64,000 nt of DNA from JADZEJ01 sp964426815 (GTDB lineage: Bacteria; Patescibacteriota; Patescibacteriia; 2-12-FULL-60-25): contig CAYRRZ010000001.1 in assembly GCA_964426815.1 (NCBI GenBank), forward strand, positions 7,509-71,508, written 5' to 3'. Positions 45,471-54,784 of this stretch are shown here, one piece after another. The notes beneath the pieces are model-generated. The model was not told where the DNA came from. It did not search any database and was given only the letters and a program-made list of their open reading frames with translations. Position numbers and translations under genes: made by a program. Within the stretch, counting starts at the first letter, position 1, and each line of letters starts with the position of its first letter.

Positions 45471-47353
45471 AGCGTTTTGTCTAACCAAGTCGCGAGGCTG
45501 TACAGCATCCATAAGCGATTTCCGTGATTTGCACCAGCTTCATTTTTTTCGAGCAAGTCTTTGACCGCCTCTGGTTTTGCGATCTGCAAGAGCGGACTTT
45601 GGGGATCCAGACAGCGATCAATAAATACTTGTTTCAATGGCCCACGAAACCAGGTAGCCAGTGGCACCTGGAAGCCACGCTTTGAGCGTTCAAGGACTTC
45701 ATCCGGAACCACCCCCTTTAATGCTCGTTTTAGCAGTATTTTTGTTTTGCTGCCAGCGACCTTTTGTGCCAATGGCAAACCAAGCGCAAAAGTGACGAGA
45801 TCTTGATCCAAGAATGGTGATCGAGCCTCCAAGCCAAAGCGCATCGTAGCGCGATCCATTTTGACATTCAAATCATCCGGAAGATAGGAAAGGAGATCAA
45901 AGGCGAGCGCTTGTGCCAAGATTGGCATCTCTCCACGTGAAGCACCTTCTCCAAATACTGAAACAAAATGTACTGCATCGGAGTTGGACGTTTGCTGTAA
46001 GAAGTCATCTTTAAAAACACGCTGAATATCGTGCGAATCGAAATAGGCACCCGTGAATAATTCGCCATAGGCTGAGCGTGGTTTTTGGCGTAGCGTTTCG
46101 ATATAGCGACCCATGCGGACAATGTCAGCGTCTTGAAACCAGGTTCCAATTCGACGCATATTCTTTCCGGTCCACGCGCCAAAAATTGGCAGCTTCGCAA
46201 TCTGTTCACCTCGCAATAAGTGCAAATATCGACGATATCCACCAAATAATTCATCTCCCCCATCACCCGTCAAAACAACTTTTACCTGCTTTGCGGTTTG
46301 CTCAGCTAATAACCACAAAGGTAAAGCCGATGAATCAGCATAAGGCGCATCATATTGCTGAATAACCTCATCCGCGACGCGGATCAAATCTTGCGGCTTG
46401 GCTACAAAAGCTGAATGGTCAGTTCCGAACTTTTTTGCGAGCTCGGCGGCCTGATCCCGTTCATCAAACTCGGCTTCTTCAAAACCCATGGTAAAGGTCT
46501 TGAGCGGCATTGCTTGTTGCTTTGCGGCATAGGCAACAATAGCCGCAGAATCAATGCCACCAGACAAAAATGCACCAACCGGAACATCGCTCGCTAAAAG
46601 TCGACGACGCACAGCCTGATCAAGCAGGTCGCGTACTTGTTTTTCACTATCTCCGCCTTTTCCAGATTGATCTTGAGAAACCGTACGTGGTTCAAGATAG
46701 GTCACTTGCTGCAACTCCCCTTTTGTATAAATCGCGTAGGTTCCTGGGAGCAATTGTTCAATTCCAGCGAAGCCTGTTTTTGGCGAAGGCACATATTGCA
46801 AACCCAAAAAGAGACGTACCGCATCCCAATCCGTTCGCGTCTCTTGCACCGCTTTCAATGCTTTTATTTCAGAAGCAAAATGCATCGATCCATTTGATTG
46901 TTTTGAAAAAAACAGTGGTTTTTTTCCGATGTGATCACGCGCCAAAACCAGGGACTGGTTTTGCGTATCCCACAAGGCAAAAGCGAACATGCCTCGTAAG
47001 CGCTTCATGATCTCGATTCCCCAGATATGAAAACCCTGCACGATCACCTCGGTATCGGTCTGGGTATGAAAGGCCGCGCCCTGCTGTTCAAGCTCAGCAC
47101 GCAATTCGCGGTAATTATAAATTTCGCCATTAAAGACAATCCAATAGCGACGAGAAACATCTGTCAGCGGCTGGGCGCCAGCTGGGCTCAAATCAATGAT
47201 AGACAGGCGACGATGTGCCAAACCACAACCCGGAAACAGCCGAATTCCTTCGGCATCCGGGCCACGATGCTGAATCGCCTGCTGCATGCGCCGAACCAAG
47301 CCCTCTTCTGGAGTGCTTCCGTCTCGAGTCACGATTCCGGCGATGCCGCACAT
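45467..47353 (-). CDS. asnB: Glutamine-hydrolysing asparagine synthase-like amidotransferase (copy 2)
   Basis: The 628-residue protein begins with the processed nucleophile Cys2 (MCGIAGIVTRDG), continues with RRLSIIDLSPAGAQPL, FNGEIYNYRELR and HIGKKPLFF in the glutaminase domain, and has AFLSGGIDSAAIVAYA (PPi loop) and LTGDGGDELFGGYRRYL in the synthetase domain. All expected catalytic elements are present. It is the first gene of a unit encoding an epimerase and glycosyltransferases, coupled by ATGA overlap to the epimerase. Amidation of a uronic acid is the likely role, in parallel to copy 1 at 32763. Confidence 0.93.
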   Translation of the reverse strand: MCGIAGIVTRDGSTPEEGLVRRMQQAIQHRGPDAEGIRLFPGCGLAHRRLSIIDLSPAGAQPLTDVSRRYWIVFNGEIYNYRELRAELEQQGAAFHTQTDTEVIVQGFHIWGIEIMKRLRGMFAFALWDTQNQSLVLARDHIGKKPLFFSKQSNGSMHFASEIKALKAVQETRTDWDAVRLFLGLQYVPSPKTGFAGIEQLLPGTYAIYTKGELQQVTYLEPRTVSQDQSGKGGDSEKQVRDLLDQAVRRRLLASDVPVGAFLSGGIDSAAIVAYAAKQQAMPLKTFTMGFEEAEFDERDQAAELAKKFGTDHSAFVAKPQDLIRVADEVIQQYDAPYADSSALPLWLLAEQTAKQVKVVLTGDGGDELFGGYRRYLHLLRGEQIAKLPIFGAWTGKNMRRIGTWFQDADIVRMGRYIETLRQKPRSAYGELFTGAYFDSHDIQRVFKDDFLQQTSNSDAVHFVSVFGEGASRGEMPILAQALAFDLLSYLPDDLNVKMDRATMRFGLEARSPFLDQDLVTFALGLPLAQKVAGSKTKILLKRALKGVVPDEVLERSKRGFQVPLATWFRGPLKQVFIDRCLDPQSPLLQIAKPEAVKDLLEKNEAGANHGNRLWMLYSLATWLDKTL

Positions 47354-47403
47354 ACAAAAATACTAGACTGATTTGAATTATTCCCCTATGTTATCCACAT
47401 CGT

Positions 47404-48558
47404 ATGCCGAATGCCAAACGAATCCTGTTTATTGTAACCCAAGCGCATTGGGGTGGAGTTCAGTCATTTTTAGTGCGCTTTGCGGCCCAGATGCAAAAAG
47501 AGGGTCATAGCGTGCTGTTAGCAGCAGCTGGCGAAGGCGCCCTGTGGGACATGGCTCTCCAAGCAGGGGTCCCAACGCATCGACTTCAAAAGCTCACTCG
47601 CGACATTCAACCGCTTCGGGACTATGCCGCATACCAAGAGCTAATGGCACTGTATCACCGTTTTAACCCAGACGCGATTCATTTAAATAGCTCCAAAATT
47701 GGCATCTTGGGTGCTATAGCAGCCCAGTCATTCCGCAAGCAAAAACCTGATACGCGCGTAGTGTACCGAATTGGCGGCTGGTCTTTTTTGGAACCCGTGA
47801 GCTCCATCAAGAAATGGCTCTATCTTAAAGCCGAGCAATGGACCGCTGGGTATAAAGACATCATCTTAACGGTTCATCCAGGTGACGAAAAACTCGCCAA
47901 TGAACTTGGGATCAAGCCTCGACTTGGCGTACGGACGGCAGTTAATGGTCTTGAAGTCGATCTTTTTCAAAGCCAATTACTTGATCGCGAAACAGCCCGA
48001 GCCGAGCTTGGACTTTCAAAAGATCTTTTTGTTTTTGGATTGGTTTCAAATGCCTATGCAACCAAGGGCCTCATCCCCTTTCTTCAAGACATCGATTCGT
48101 TTCTTTCAACCCATCTCCAGGCTTGCATCTGCATTTTAGGTGATGGGCCTCAATTTGCTGAATTGCAACAGATCCAACAGTCATCACCGTTTCGTGATCG
48201 GATTTTTTTACTTGGTCAAAAAGCTCAAGCAATTCGTCTGTATCGTGCATTTGATACCTTTGTTCTTCCATCAAAAAAAGAAGGTATGCCTTGGGCCTTA
48301 CTTGAAGCTATGGCAAGCGGACTCCCGTGCATCGCTACCGATGTAGGCGCTTGCGCCTGGATGCTGACGGGTGGTGATCAGCCAAGTGGAATCATCGTGG
48401 CAAAAGACCAATCTCTTCAACTCCATGAAGCGATGCATCGCCTTATGAATCAGAACGAGCTATGCACGCAACTCGGTAACGAAGCTCAAAAACAAATCCG
48501 CTCCCGTTTTAGCTGGGAGCGGACTGTTGAAGCTAATCGGACTGCGCTTTTAGACTAA
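47404..48558 (+). CDS. GT4-family glycosyltransferase
   Basis: This 384-residue GT-B enzyme has RILFIVTQAHWGGVQSFLVR at the start, FGLVSNAYATKGLIPFL and CICILGDGPQFAEL in the C-domain and the donor motif LPSKKEGMPWALLEAMASG (EG-x3-LLEA). It is a single plus-strand gene, divergent from AsnB copy 2 with 50 nt between starts and overlapping the convergent O-antigen-ligase gene by 4 nt at the stop codons. No clear promoter hexamers are visible in the 50-nt gap. Confidence 0.92.
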   Translation: MPNAKRILFIVTQAHWGGVQSFLVRFAAQMQKEGHSVLLAAAGEGALWDMALQAGVPTHRLQKLTRDIQPLRDYAAYQELMALYHRFNPDAIHLNSSKIGILGAIAAQSFRKQKPDTRVVYRIGGWSFLEPVSSIKKWLYLKAEQWTAGYKDIILTVHPGDEKLANELGIKPRLGVRTAVNGLEVDLFQSQLLDRETARAELGLSKDLFVFGLVSNAYATKGLIPFLQDIDSFLSTHLQACICILGDGPQFAELQQIQQSSPFRDRIFLLGQKAQAIRLYRAFDTFVLPSKKEGMPWALLEAMASGLPCIATDVGACAWMLTGGDQPSGIIVAKDQSLQLHEAMHRLMNQNELCTQLGNEAQKQIRSRFSWERTVEANRTALLD

Positions 48559-50945
48559 CGGCGCATGCGAGGGCCGGCCGATGAGTCACTCGAAGTCGCA
48601 ATTGAAGCTGCTGGAACGGGAGCGGTTGCCTCTGGTGCTTTTGATGTGGTGGTTGGCACCGGAGCAGTTGTGGTCACATTTGTTGTTAACATCAATGCAT
48701 CGTTGATACTGGTCGCTGAACCATTTTGAAGCGGCGTAAAGCGTATAGCCAATGTCGGATCAGCCTTGATAAGCGCTTGCAGCAACTGATTTCTTTCTTG
48801 AATCAAGCCAAGTTTTTCAGCAGATCGCGCGATGTCTAAGTAGAGCGGAGCTGTTCCATTCGACAAAGTCGAAAGTGTTGCCATCATCGTCTTAAAGCCA
48901 TCTACATCCCCTACCGTAGAAAATGCGATCGCCAAAGCGGTTGCCTCACGCACATCCTTTGGGGCATATGGCGCCTTTACCTTGACTGATTGCGCAACTA
49001 ATTTTGCACCTAGATCCATTTGCCCAAGATCAAACATTTGGGTCAAGCCGGCATACCACAAGCTCTCACCCACCTCTGAATCGAGCTCGGCTGCTTTTTT
49101 GAAGACATCAAAGGCCTGCTGTTTTTTCCCTTGTTCAAGATACAAACGAGCGAGACTAAAATACAGCTGCTGACGCGTCGGACTCGTTTCAATTGACTTG
49201 AGATATTCTTTTTCAGCTAAAGCTGCATCTTCTGGTACGGACTTGGCAAATGTCTGCAAGAAACGCGCATAGATAAAATGCGGATGGGTATTGTTTGGAT
49301 GCTCAGCAAGATGTCTTTCCGTAACATCCTTTACCAAGGCATACCATTCTTTCCAGATTGGAACTTTGCCTAAGGCATTCGCGTCCACGATCGACATTAA
49401 ATTGCGTGATTGCAAGAATGTCTGCTCATCCAAATATGGCGTCGGCATAGATGCCGCCTGCTTAGCCAAATCAAACGACTGTTGTAATAATCCAGCAGCA
49501 AAATAATTATTCGACTGAATCGTGATTCGCGAAATACGAAACGGAACAACCGAATATCGCCATACAATCACCAAAGCGATCAACTGAACGGCTGAAAAAG
49601 CATAGATTGGAAAAGTCTTCCCCTTTTCGGTATCAGCTTTGATCTCCTCTTTTTCTTTTTTGCCAACAAATTCTCCCGAAGTTGAGGCGATGATAAAGGC
49701 ATACATGAAGAAGCTCATGGTAAAGCCCGCCGGCTGATCAAACACAAACAGATTTTGAACAAAATAAGCCACCGGCAAAGCCGTTAAGACGCTCGCAAAT
49801 GGCGCATCAATCCAGCCCTTGCGATACGCGCGAAACACGCTGTAAAACAAAGCTCCCCAGATAGAAGTATAGGTCAAAATACCGAGGAGGCCAGTCATAG
49901 CCAAGGTATCCATCACCGTATTGTGCGCGCGGTCAAACCAGGTTTCATAATACCCAAAACGAAGAGACTCTGGATTGTATTTTTTATTGAAGAGAATATG
50001 AAAATTATCATATCCCCAACCAGTCAGCGGACGCTCAAGAAATCCATTCCAGGCGATCTTCCACGCAATAAAGCGCGTCTCTGTCGTGGCGCGTAGATCC
50101 AACAAACGATACATTGGCGTTTCTTTAATAAATGGCTGCTCCTTTAGGGTATAGGCGACGCCATAGAGCGAAAAGAAAGCTACCACGGCAATCATTACAC
50201 CAGCTTTTGCTTTTCTGTTTTTACTCAGAAGGACCCACATTCCACCAAAGGCAACGATGCCCACAGCTAAGCCAAGTAAGGCACCACGCGATTGTGCGAC
50301 CATAAAAGCGCCCGCATCAAATAGCAGCGCCAAGCCAAGTAAAATGCGTACGGTTTTAGATTCGGTCTTCATCCACAACAAGGCGATCAGAAAGAAGCTA
50401 AAAATCTGATACCCAGCCATGTAAATTGGATTATCAAGCAAACCTCCAACACGTGGACCAGCTTGAAACAGCAGTAATTTTGGAAATGGGATTTGCAATA
50501 AGGCAACGCAAGCCATGAAAACCGATAACACAATTTGATATCCCAAAATCTTTTTCCATTGATCCCAGGTTTTGAGCACCGACACCAACATGGTCATCCA
50601 CAAGAAAAAATGCAAAACCGTAAACAGACCATTCATGCGCTCTTGATTCCCCCACCAGGCACGCAGTGGATCAATCGCAAATACAACAGAGAGCCCGATT
50701 GCGAGGAAGTAGGCAAAAATAGCTCCATAAAGCGGCTTCCAGCGTGGCCGATATTTTGGCTCCATCCAGGCTAAAGCGGCATAGGCCGGGAAAGTTAACC
50801 CAATCAAAACCTGAAAGAAAATCAGTTTTGAAAAAACGAATGGGAAAATAACCACTGGAATAAACACCAGCGGAAGCAAGAGGCCTCCATAGATTCCGAT
50901 ATAGGAAATCCCTTTTAGCCAACGAAGAATATCGGTGCGTTTCAT
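48555..50945 (-). CDS. O-antigen ligase/polymerase-like membrane protein with TPR domain
   Basis: ATG 50945 gives 796 residues; the frame upstream to 51068 runs through a terminator and is not used. About twelve membrane helices occupy residues 1-470. The Wzy_C/WaaL signature is GWGYDNF, then DRAHNTVMDTLAMTGLLGIL, with the His of the catalytic loop. A TPR-rich region follows (FIYARFLQTFAKSVPED, LYFSLARLYLEQGKKQQAF), then a Thr/Ser/Pro-rich tail. This Wzy_C-TPR layout is seen in glycan ligases and protein O-oligosaccharyltransferases. It sits directly downstream of the S-layer-like gene, so glycosylation of that protein is a reasonable inference. Confidence 0.88.
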   Translation of the reverse strand: MKRTDILRWLKGISYIGIYGGLLLPLVFIPVVIFPFVFSKLIFFQVLIGLTFPAYAALAWMEPKYRPRWKPLYGAIFAYFLAIGLSVVFAIDPLRAWWGNQERMNGLFTVLHFFLWMTMLVSVLKTWDQWKKILGYQIVLSVFMACVALLQIPFPKLLLFQAGPRVGGLLDNPIYMAGYQIFSFFLIALLWMKTESKTVRILLGLALLFDAGAFMVAQSRGALLGLAVGIVAFGGMWVLLSKNRKAKAGVMIAVVAFFSLYGVAYTLKEQPFIKETPMYRLLDLRATTETRFIAWKIAWNGFLERPLTGWGYDNFHILFNKKYNPESLRFGYYETWFDRAHNTVMDTLAMTGLLGILTYTSIWGALFYSVFRAYRKGWIDAPFASVLTALPVAYFVQNLFVFDQPAGFTMSFFMYAFIIASTSGEFVGKKEKEEIKADTEKGKTFPIYAFSAVQLIALVIVWRYSVVPFRISRITIQSNNYFAAGLLQQSFDLAKQAASMPTPYLDEQTFLQSRNLMSIVDANALGKVPIWKEWYALVKDVTERHLAEHPNNTHPHFIYARFLQTFAKSVPEDAALAEKEYLKSIETSPTRQQLYFSLARLYLEQGKKQQAFDVFKKAAELDSEVGESLWYAGLTQMFDLGQMDLGAKLVAQSVKVKAPYAPKDVREATALAIAFSTVGDVDGFKTMMATLSTLSNGTAPLYLDIARSAEKLGLIQERNQLLQALIKADPTLAIRFTPLQNGSATSINDALMLTTNVTTTAPVPTTTSKAPEATAPVPAASIATSSDSSAGPRMRR

Positions 50946-50995
50946 AGATACAGCACAGGATACTACAGATGCAGCCAAAATACCTCTCCTAAACC

Positions 50996-51019
50996 AAAAA
51001 GCCCCTTGCGGGGCTTTTT
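50996..51019 (-). terminator. Rho-independent terminator of the S-layer-like gene
   Basis: The stem AAAAAGCCCC/GGGGCTTTTT (50996-51005 and 51010-51019) has a TTGC loop, with T runs on both strands. It lies 55 nt after the stop of the large surface-protein gene and 50 nt before the next gene's start. It is symmetric, so it could work in both directions, but only the minus strand has a gene leading into it. Confidence 0.92.
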
Positions 51020-51073
51020 GGGAGTCTCTGCGAGAATCTCTTTGCTTTCCACCGAAGTGGTTAGACAAAGCTA

Positions 51074-54000
51074 TTACAAGCTGAGGGTCTGCGATTGTGA
51101 CAAGTCTTGGACGTACACATCGTTGGTCCAGTCACGAGACGTCTGGTTTGCAGACGAGTGTGGGACTTCAGAGTTGTCAGACCAGACGAATGTACCGACT
51201 GAACCAGCAGCACCGGAAGGGGTGACAGCTGTGTCAATGTGGTAGATGTTGGCACTTGCCGTCGACAAGACACCAGAGGTGACACTGCGGACGAGGTAAC
51301 CAGTCACAATTGGATTTGCTGTGTTGCGGTAGAAGGACAAAGTCACGTTCTGACCGGAAGTTGAACCAGACACAGTTGCGTGCAAGGTGTAAACGTTACC
51401 GGAGCCAGAGATAACTTCTTCTTGACCTTCAGCCATAGCCACAACGATGTAGCCAGTCGTAGAAGCAGCGGCGAGGGTGCCAGACTTCAAGTCAACACCG
51501 ACATCGGAGGTGACATTGTAGTTAGCGACATCCAAGTCCGTAGCACCACGGCGCAAGCGGAAGTTCTGCAATGAAGTAGCGGAGGTCTTCGAGTATTGGA
51601 AGACAACTTGCTTCATAGCAACGGAGCCGGCGCTGTCAGCAGCAACCTGGAACTTCATGAGGTCCTGGTCGATGTTAGCAAGCGTTGTGGACGAGAGCGA
51701 TTGCTTCGTCACGATAGGCTGCGTCTTGCGAAGCACCATACCGTTACCATGAGCGACACCAGCGGAGGCAGCGTAAACGCGTTCACCGGAAGCGGCACCA
51801 ATAGCACGGATGTTGAGTTTCGCTGCGTAGTTCGCATCCCATTCACCCGTCACAATGCTGTTGTTCAAACCAGCAGCTGGGACGTGGCCAGAGCGAGCGA
51901 CACCAGTCGTTGCACCGTTGACCGTGGAAGAAGCTTGAGTAGAACCAAGCTTGACCCACACCTGGAATTGGACGGAACCATCCTTAGGAACAACGATCTT
52001 ATTGGCCGTGAGGTCAATATCCTTGGTACCCGTAGCGCCAGATGGGAAGACATCCTGACCCTTCACAGCGCCGTTTGAGGCGATTGCGACGGCAGAGAAG
52101 TCTGCATTGTCACCAGAGTTACCACCAGTTGAAGAAGCGAGGACCGCGATGCGATCGAGTTCGACATCTTCGTACTGAGCCGTTGCCTTATATTGAGCAA
52201 ATGGCATCCAAGCATCCTTACCGCCAACCGCAATGTTAGACACTGGGTGTGAGTCGGCTTGGACAGTCAAAGTACCGCTGTTCAAGATTGTTTGGACAAC
52301 AGCTGGGGAAGCACCAGTAGCTTGGTTCGTCACTGACGAAGACAAGGTTGGAGTAACCGTGTTGGAGTCCTGGTCTTGCGAGTCAACGTCAGCTGAAGAA
52401 GCGACACCGACCGACACGCGGTCAAATGGAGCAANNNNNNNNNNNNNNNNNNNNNNNNNNNNNNNNNNNNNNNNNNNNNNNNNNNNNNNNNNNNNNNNNN
52501 NNNNNNNNNNNNNNNNNNNNNNNNNNNNNNNNNNAACATTCTGTTGCTTCTTAACAAGCGTACCGGACACTGGGTTTGAAGCGAGAGCGATGTCGAGGTT
52601 GGAAGCCTTCACTGTCTGGGCATTACCCGTAACAGCGGAGTTTGGAACAACCTTCGAAACGTCCAACGATTCACCAGTTGAAACGACCTTAATGTCGCCC
52701 GAGGAGAATGCAGAGAAGTTGACTTGGTAAGCACATGCGCCGTCCAAGAACGTGTCTCCACCGTCCTGCGAGTTAGACAAGTCGGCGACAACAGCGAGGT
52801 TCATGGTTTGAGCCGCGTTGATGAAGAACGAGTCGTTGAAAGTGATGGTTTCAGAAGTAGAAACGGAAGAACCAGTTTCCTTAGGACCCATGACGGTTGC
52901 GCCAGTGTCCATATTCTTCACCTTGATGGAACGGAAGTACTTCGTACCGCTCGTACCAACCACCTTACAAGAAGCAGCGGAACCAGCAGTCTTCGTCAAA
53001 GTAAAGACGAGCTTGCGGATTTCGAGTTGGTTGTCTGGTGAGGTCAAAGCGAACTTGTAGAGAGGAACTGCCAATTGGCCCTTGGCAATGTTCTGCGTAG
53101 CAGGACCATTGTAAGAGTTGGTCAATTGACCACCTTGTGTGGTGACTTCAACGTAGTTCGAAGCAGAGCCGTCGAAGTTAGCTGAAGAACCAGTACAAGC
53201 AGTGGAAGAGCTTTCAATACAGATGGAAGCACCCGTGTTGAACTTCTTGTCCATAGCGTTGACATCCGTCGTGTACTCAACGTACGTGCGGATGGTGCGG
53301 CCTGCGCGGCCACCGACAGTTGCCTTCAAAGAGAAGACCTTCGTCGTGCCATTACCCATGAAGTATGGGGTGGCGAACTTCAACACAATGCGGCCGTTTG
53401 AAGCAACGCCAGAAGCTGTAGCAACCTTGGTCGCGCCCTGGTAGAGCTCGAGGTTGGTCAAGTCTGAGTTGTTCACGGAACCTGCTTGGTAAAGGGTCAC
53501 CTGGTTCAATTCAATGTCGTTGGTGTTAGCCGTGACCTTGAAGTTTGAAATTTCTGCCATCTGAGCACCAATGTTTGGGTTCGATGGAGTGATGCCCTTT
53601 TGGACGTCCACGCGGGCGGAAGATTCCGTACCGACAGTGAAGACGTTACCGCGGACTGGGAATGAACCAGCAACCGTCGAGTTGCCTGAAACGACCACCG
53701 AAGCGGCGTCAGTCAATTGGAAGGAGTGTTGGCCACCAGTTGCGCTTGGGGAAGAGAAGTCGCCGTAAATGAAGACGGACTTCGTCATACCAGCGTCAAC
53801 CATCACGTTGAGCGAGTTGAACTCGACAACGTTGGTCTGCGAGTTGATAGAGCGGCCCGTCGTGAGACGTAAACCGTCCTGGTCATACAAGTAGACATTT
53901 GAGAAGTCAGAAGTTGAACCGACGCCGATGCGCGTAAAGCGAAGACCATTGACGGTCACGCCGTTCGAGCCAGCAGTCAAGTTAACCTTGACGAGCTTCA

Positions 54001-54784
54001 CGGATGAAGCGTTCTTGGTCACCGTCATGCCAGCTGGCGTGTCGGATGCCAAAGAAACAGTGAGGTTACCACCGACTGGAGTTGCCGTGGTGGAAACAGC
54101 GTCAGCCAACCAAGCCTCGCGGCCAGTGACATCAGAACCGTTACCATAGACAACTGTCGTGGTGATCACGTCAGCCATGTTGAGGCCGTTCGCAGCGAAT
54201 GCTGAGTCAGACGCAAACTTGCGCTTGACACCGCCCTGAATCACGTAAAGTGTTGGGTCGTTAGCATACTTAACGAGCGTACCGTCTGGGTGGACCATCG
54301 TCGAAACGGATGAGCCGACCGTGTAGTTGACAAAGAATGCATCAGGAACGTCGATGACGCGCTGAGCCCAGTTGTCGCCGAAGAGGCCCTTCGCGACCGC
54401 TTCAGATTCGACCCAGTGCAAGACGCCCCAGTTGGTGACGGCATACACCTTAGGATCGGTGGTGATCTTAACAAGTTTCGTACCAGCGCGTTCTGTGACG
54501 TTGCCGCCAATCATGATCGCAGCCAATTCAGAATCAGTGATCATTTTCACTGAGTTGAAGTTTTGGTACCAGGAGAAGTAGGTCTTCTCATTTGGGAACA
54601 CGTAACGCTTACCATCAGCAGCGTAGTAATACACAGCTGGGCCTGACGCCTTAATGAGGTCACCCGCCGAGAGTGTGGCAGCGGAAGCGACGCCTGGAAG
54701 GGCGAGCGTACCGGCACCGACAGACCAGGCAATGGTCGTCAGGGAGACGAACGTGGAAAAAGCTTTCTTTAAGTTGGTTGCCAT
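51074..54784 (-). CDS. S-layer-like surface protein with N-terminal triple repeat (contains assembly gap)
   Basis: The protein has about 1236 residues including 34 unknown ones. A signal peptide ends near VASAA (residue 35-36). Three tandem repeats of about 50 residues follow (about 41-93, 101-155 and 168-215), each with an LVK/LIK start and a VYYY/VYAV/LYVI-type strand (AVYYYAADGKRYVF, KVYAVTNWGVLHW, TLYVIQGGVKRKF). The rest is Ser/Thr/Val/Ala-rich β-sandwich sequence with few cysteines. Coding uses strongly preferred codons (AAC for Asn, TTC for Phe), unlike neighbours, which suggests high expression. It has its own terminator and a palindrome-rich leader. No Shine-Dalgarno motif is seen; a small hairpin lies 4 nt before the ATG. 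The likely role is the main surface-layer protein. Confidence 0.85.
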   Translation of the reverse strand: MATNLKKAFSTFVSLTTIAWSVGAGTLALPGVASAATLSAGDLIKASGPAVYYYAADGKRYVFPNEKTYFSWYQNFNSVKMITDSELAAIMIGGNVTERAGTKLVKITTDPKVYAVTNWGVLHWVESEAVAKGLFGDNWAQRVIDVPDAFFVNYTVGSSVSTMVHPDGTLVKYANDPTLYVIQGGVKRKFASDSAFAANGLNMADVITTTVVYGNGSDVTGREAWLADAVSTTATPVGGNLTVSLASDTPAGMTVTKNASSVKLVKVNLTAGSNGVTVNGLRFTRIGVGSTSDFSNVYLYDQDGLRLTTGRSINSQTNVVEFNSLNVMVDAGMTKSVFIYGDFSSPSATGGQHSFQLTDAASVVVSGNSTVAGSFPVRGNVFTVGTESSARVDVQKGITPSNPNIGAQMAEISNFKVTANTNDIELNQVTLYQAGSVNNSDLTNLELYQGATKVATASGVASNGRIVLKFATPYFMGNGTTKVFSLKATVGGRAGRTIRTYVEYTTDVNAMDKKFNTGASICIESSSTACTGSSANFDGSASNYVEVTTQGGQLTNSYNGPATQNIAKGQLAVPLYKFALTSPDNQLEIRKLVFTLTKTAGSAASCKVVGTSGTKYFRSIKVKNMDTGATVMGPKETGSSVSTSETITFNDSFFINAAQTMNLAVVADLSNSQDGGDTFLDGACAYQVNFSAFSSGDIKVVSTGESLDVSKVVPNSAVTGNAQTVKASNLDIALASNPVSGTLVKKQQNVXXXXXXXXXXXXXXXXXXXXXXXXXXXXXXXXXXAPFDRVSVGVASSADVDSQDQDSNTVTPTLSSSVTNQATGASPAVVQTILNSGTLTVQADSHPVSNIAVGGKDAWMPFAQYKATAQYEDVELDRIAVLASSTGGNSGDNADFSAVAIASNGAVKGQDVFPSGATGTKDIDLTANKIVVPKDGSVQFQVWVKLGSTQASSTVNGATTGVARSGHVPAAGLNNSIVTGEWDANYAAKLNIRAIGAASGERVYAASAGVAHGNGMVLRKTQPIVTKQSLSSTTLANIDQDLMKFQVAADSAGSVAMKQVVFQYSKTSATSLQNFRLRRGATDLDVANYNVTSDVGVDLKSGTLAAASTTGYIVVAMAEGQEEVISGSGNVYTLHATVSGSTSGQNVTLSFYRNTANPIVTGYLVRSVTSGVLSTASANIYHIDTAVTPSGAAGSVGTFVWSDNSEVPHSSANQTSRDWTNDVYVQDLSQSQTLSL
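52435..52534. other. Assembly gap (100 N) inside the S-layer-like gene
   Basis: Exactly 100 N. Frames on both sides agree with a 100-nt gap, but that has a one-in-three chance of happening without meaning. The missing segment probably reflects repetitive β-sandwich sequence that did not assemble. Confidence 0.98.

Noticed and set aside
44160..45512. Single 450-residue epimerase-glycosyltransferase fusion
   Set aside because: It exists only because 100 N keeps the frame. Both halves lack ends that must lie in the gap.
51596..52078. 160-residue plus-strand frame inside the S-layer-like gene
   Set aside because: Antisense shadow produced by biased codon use; low-complexity, charged translation.
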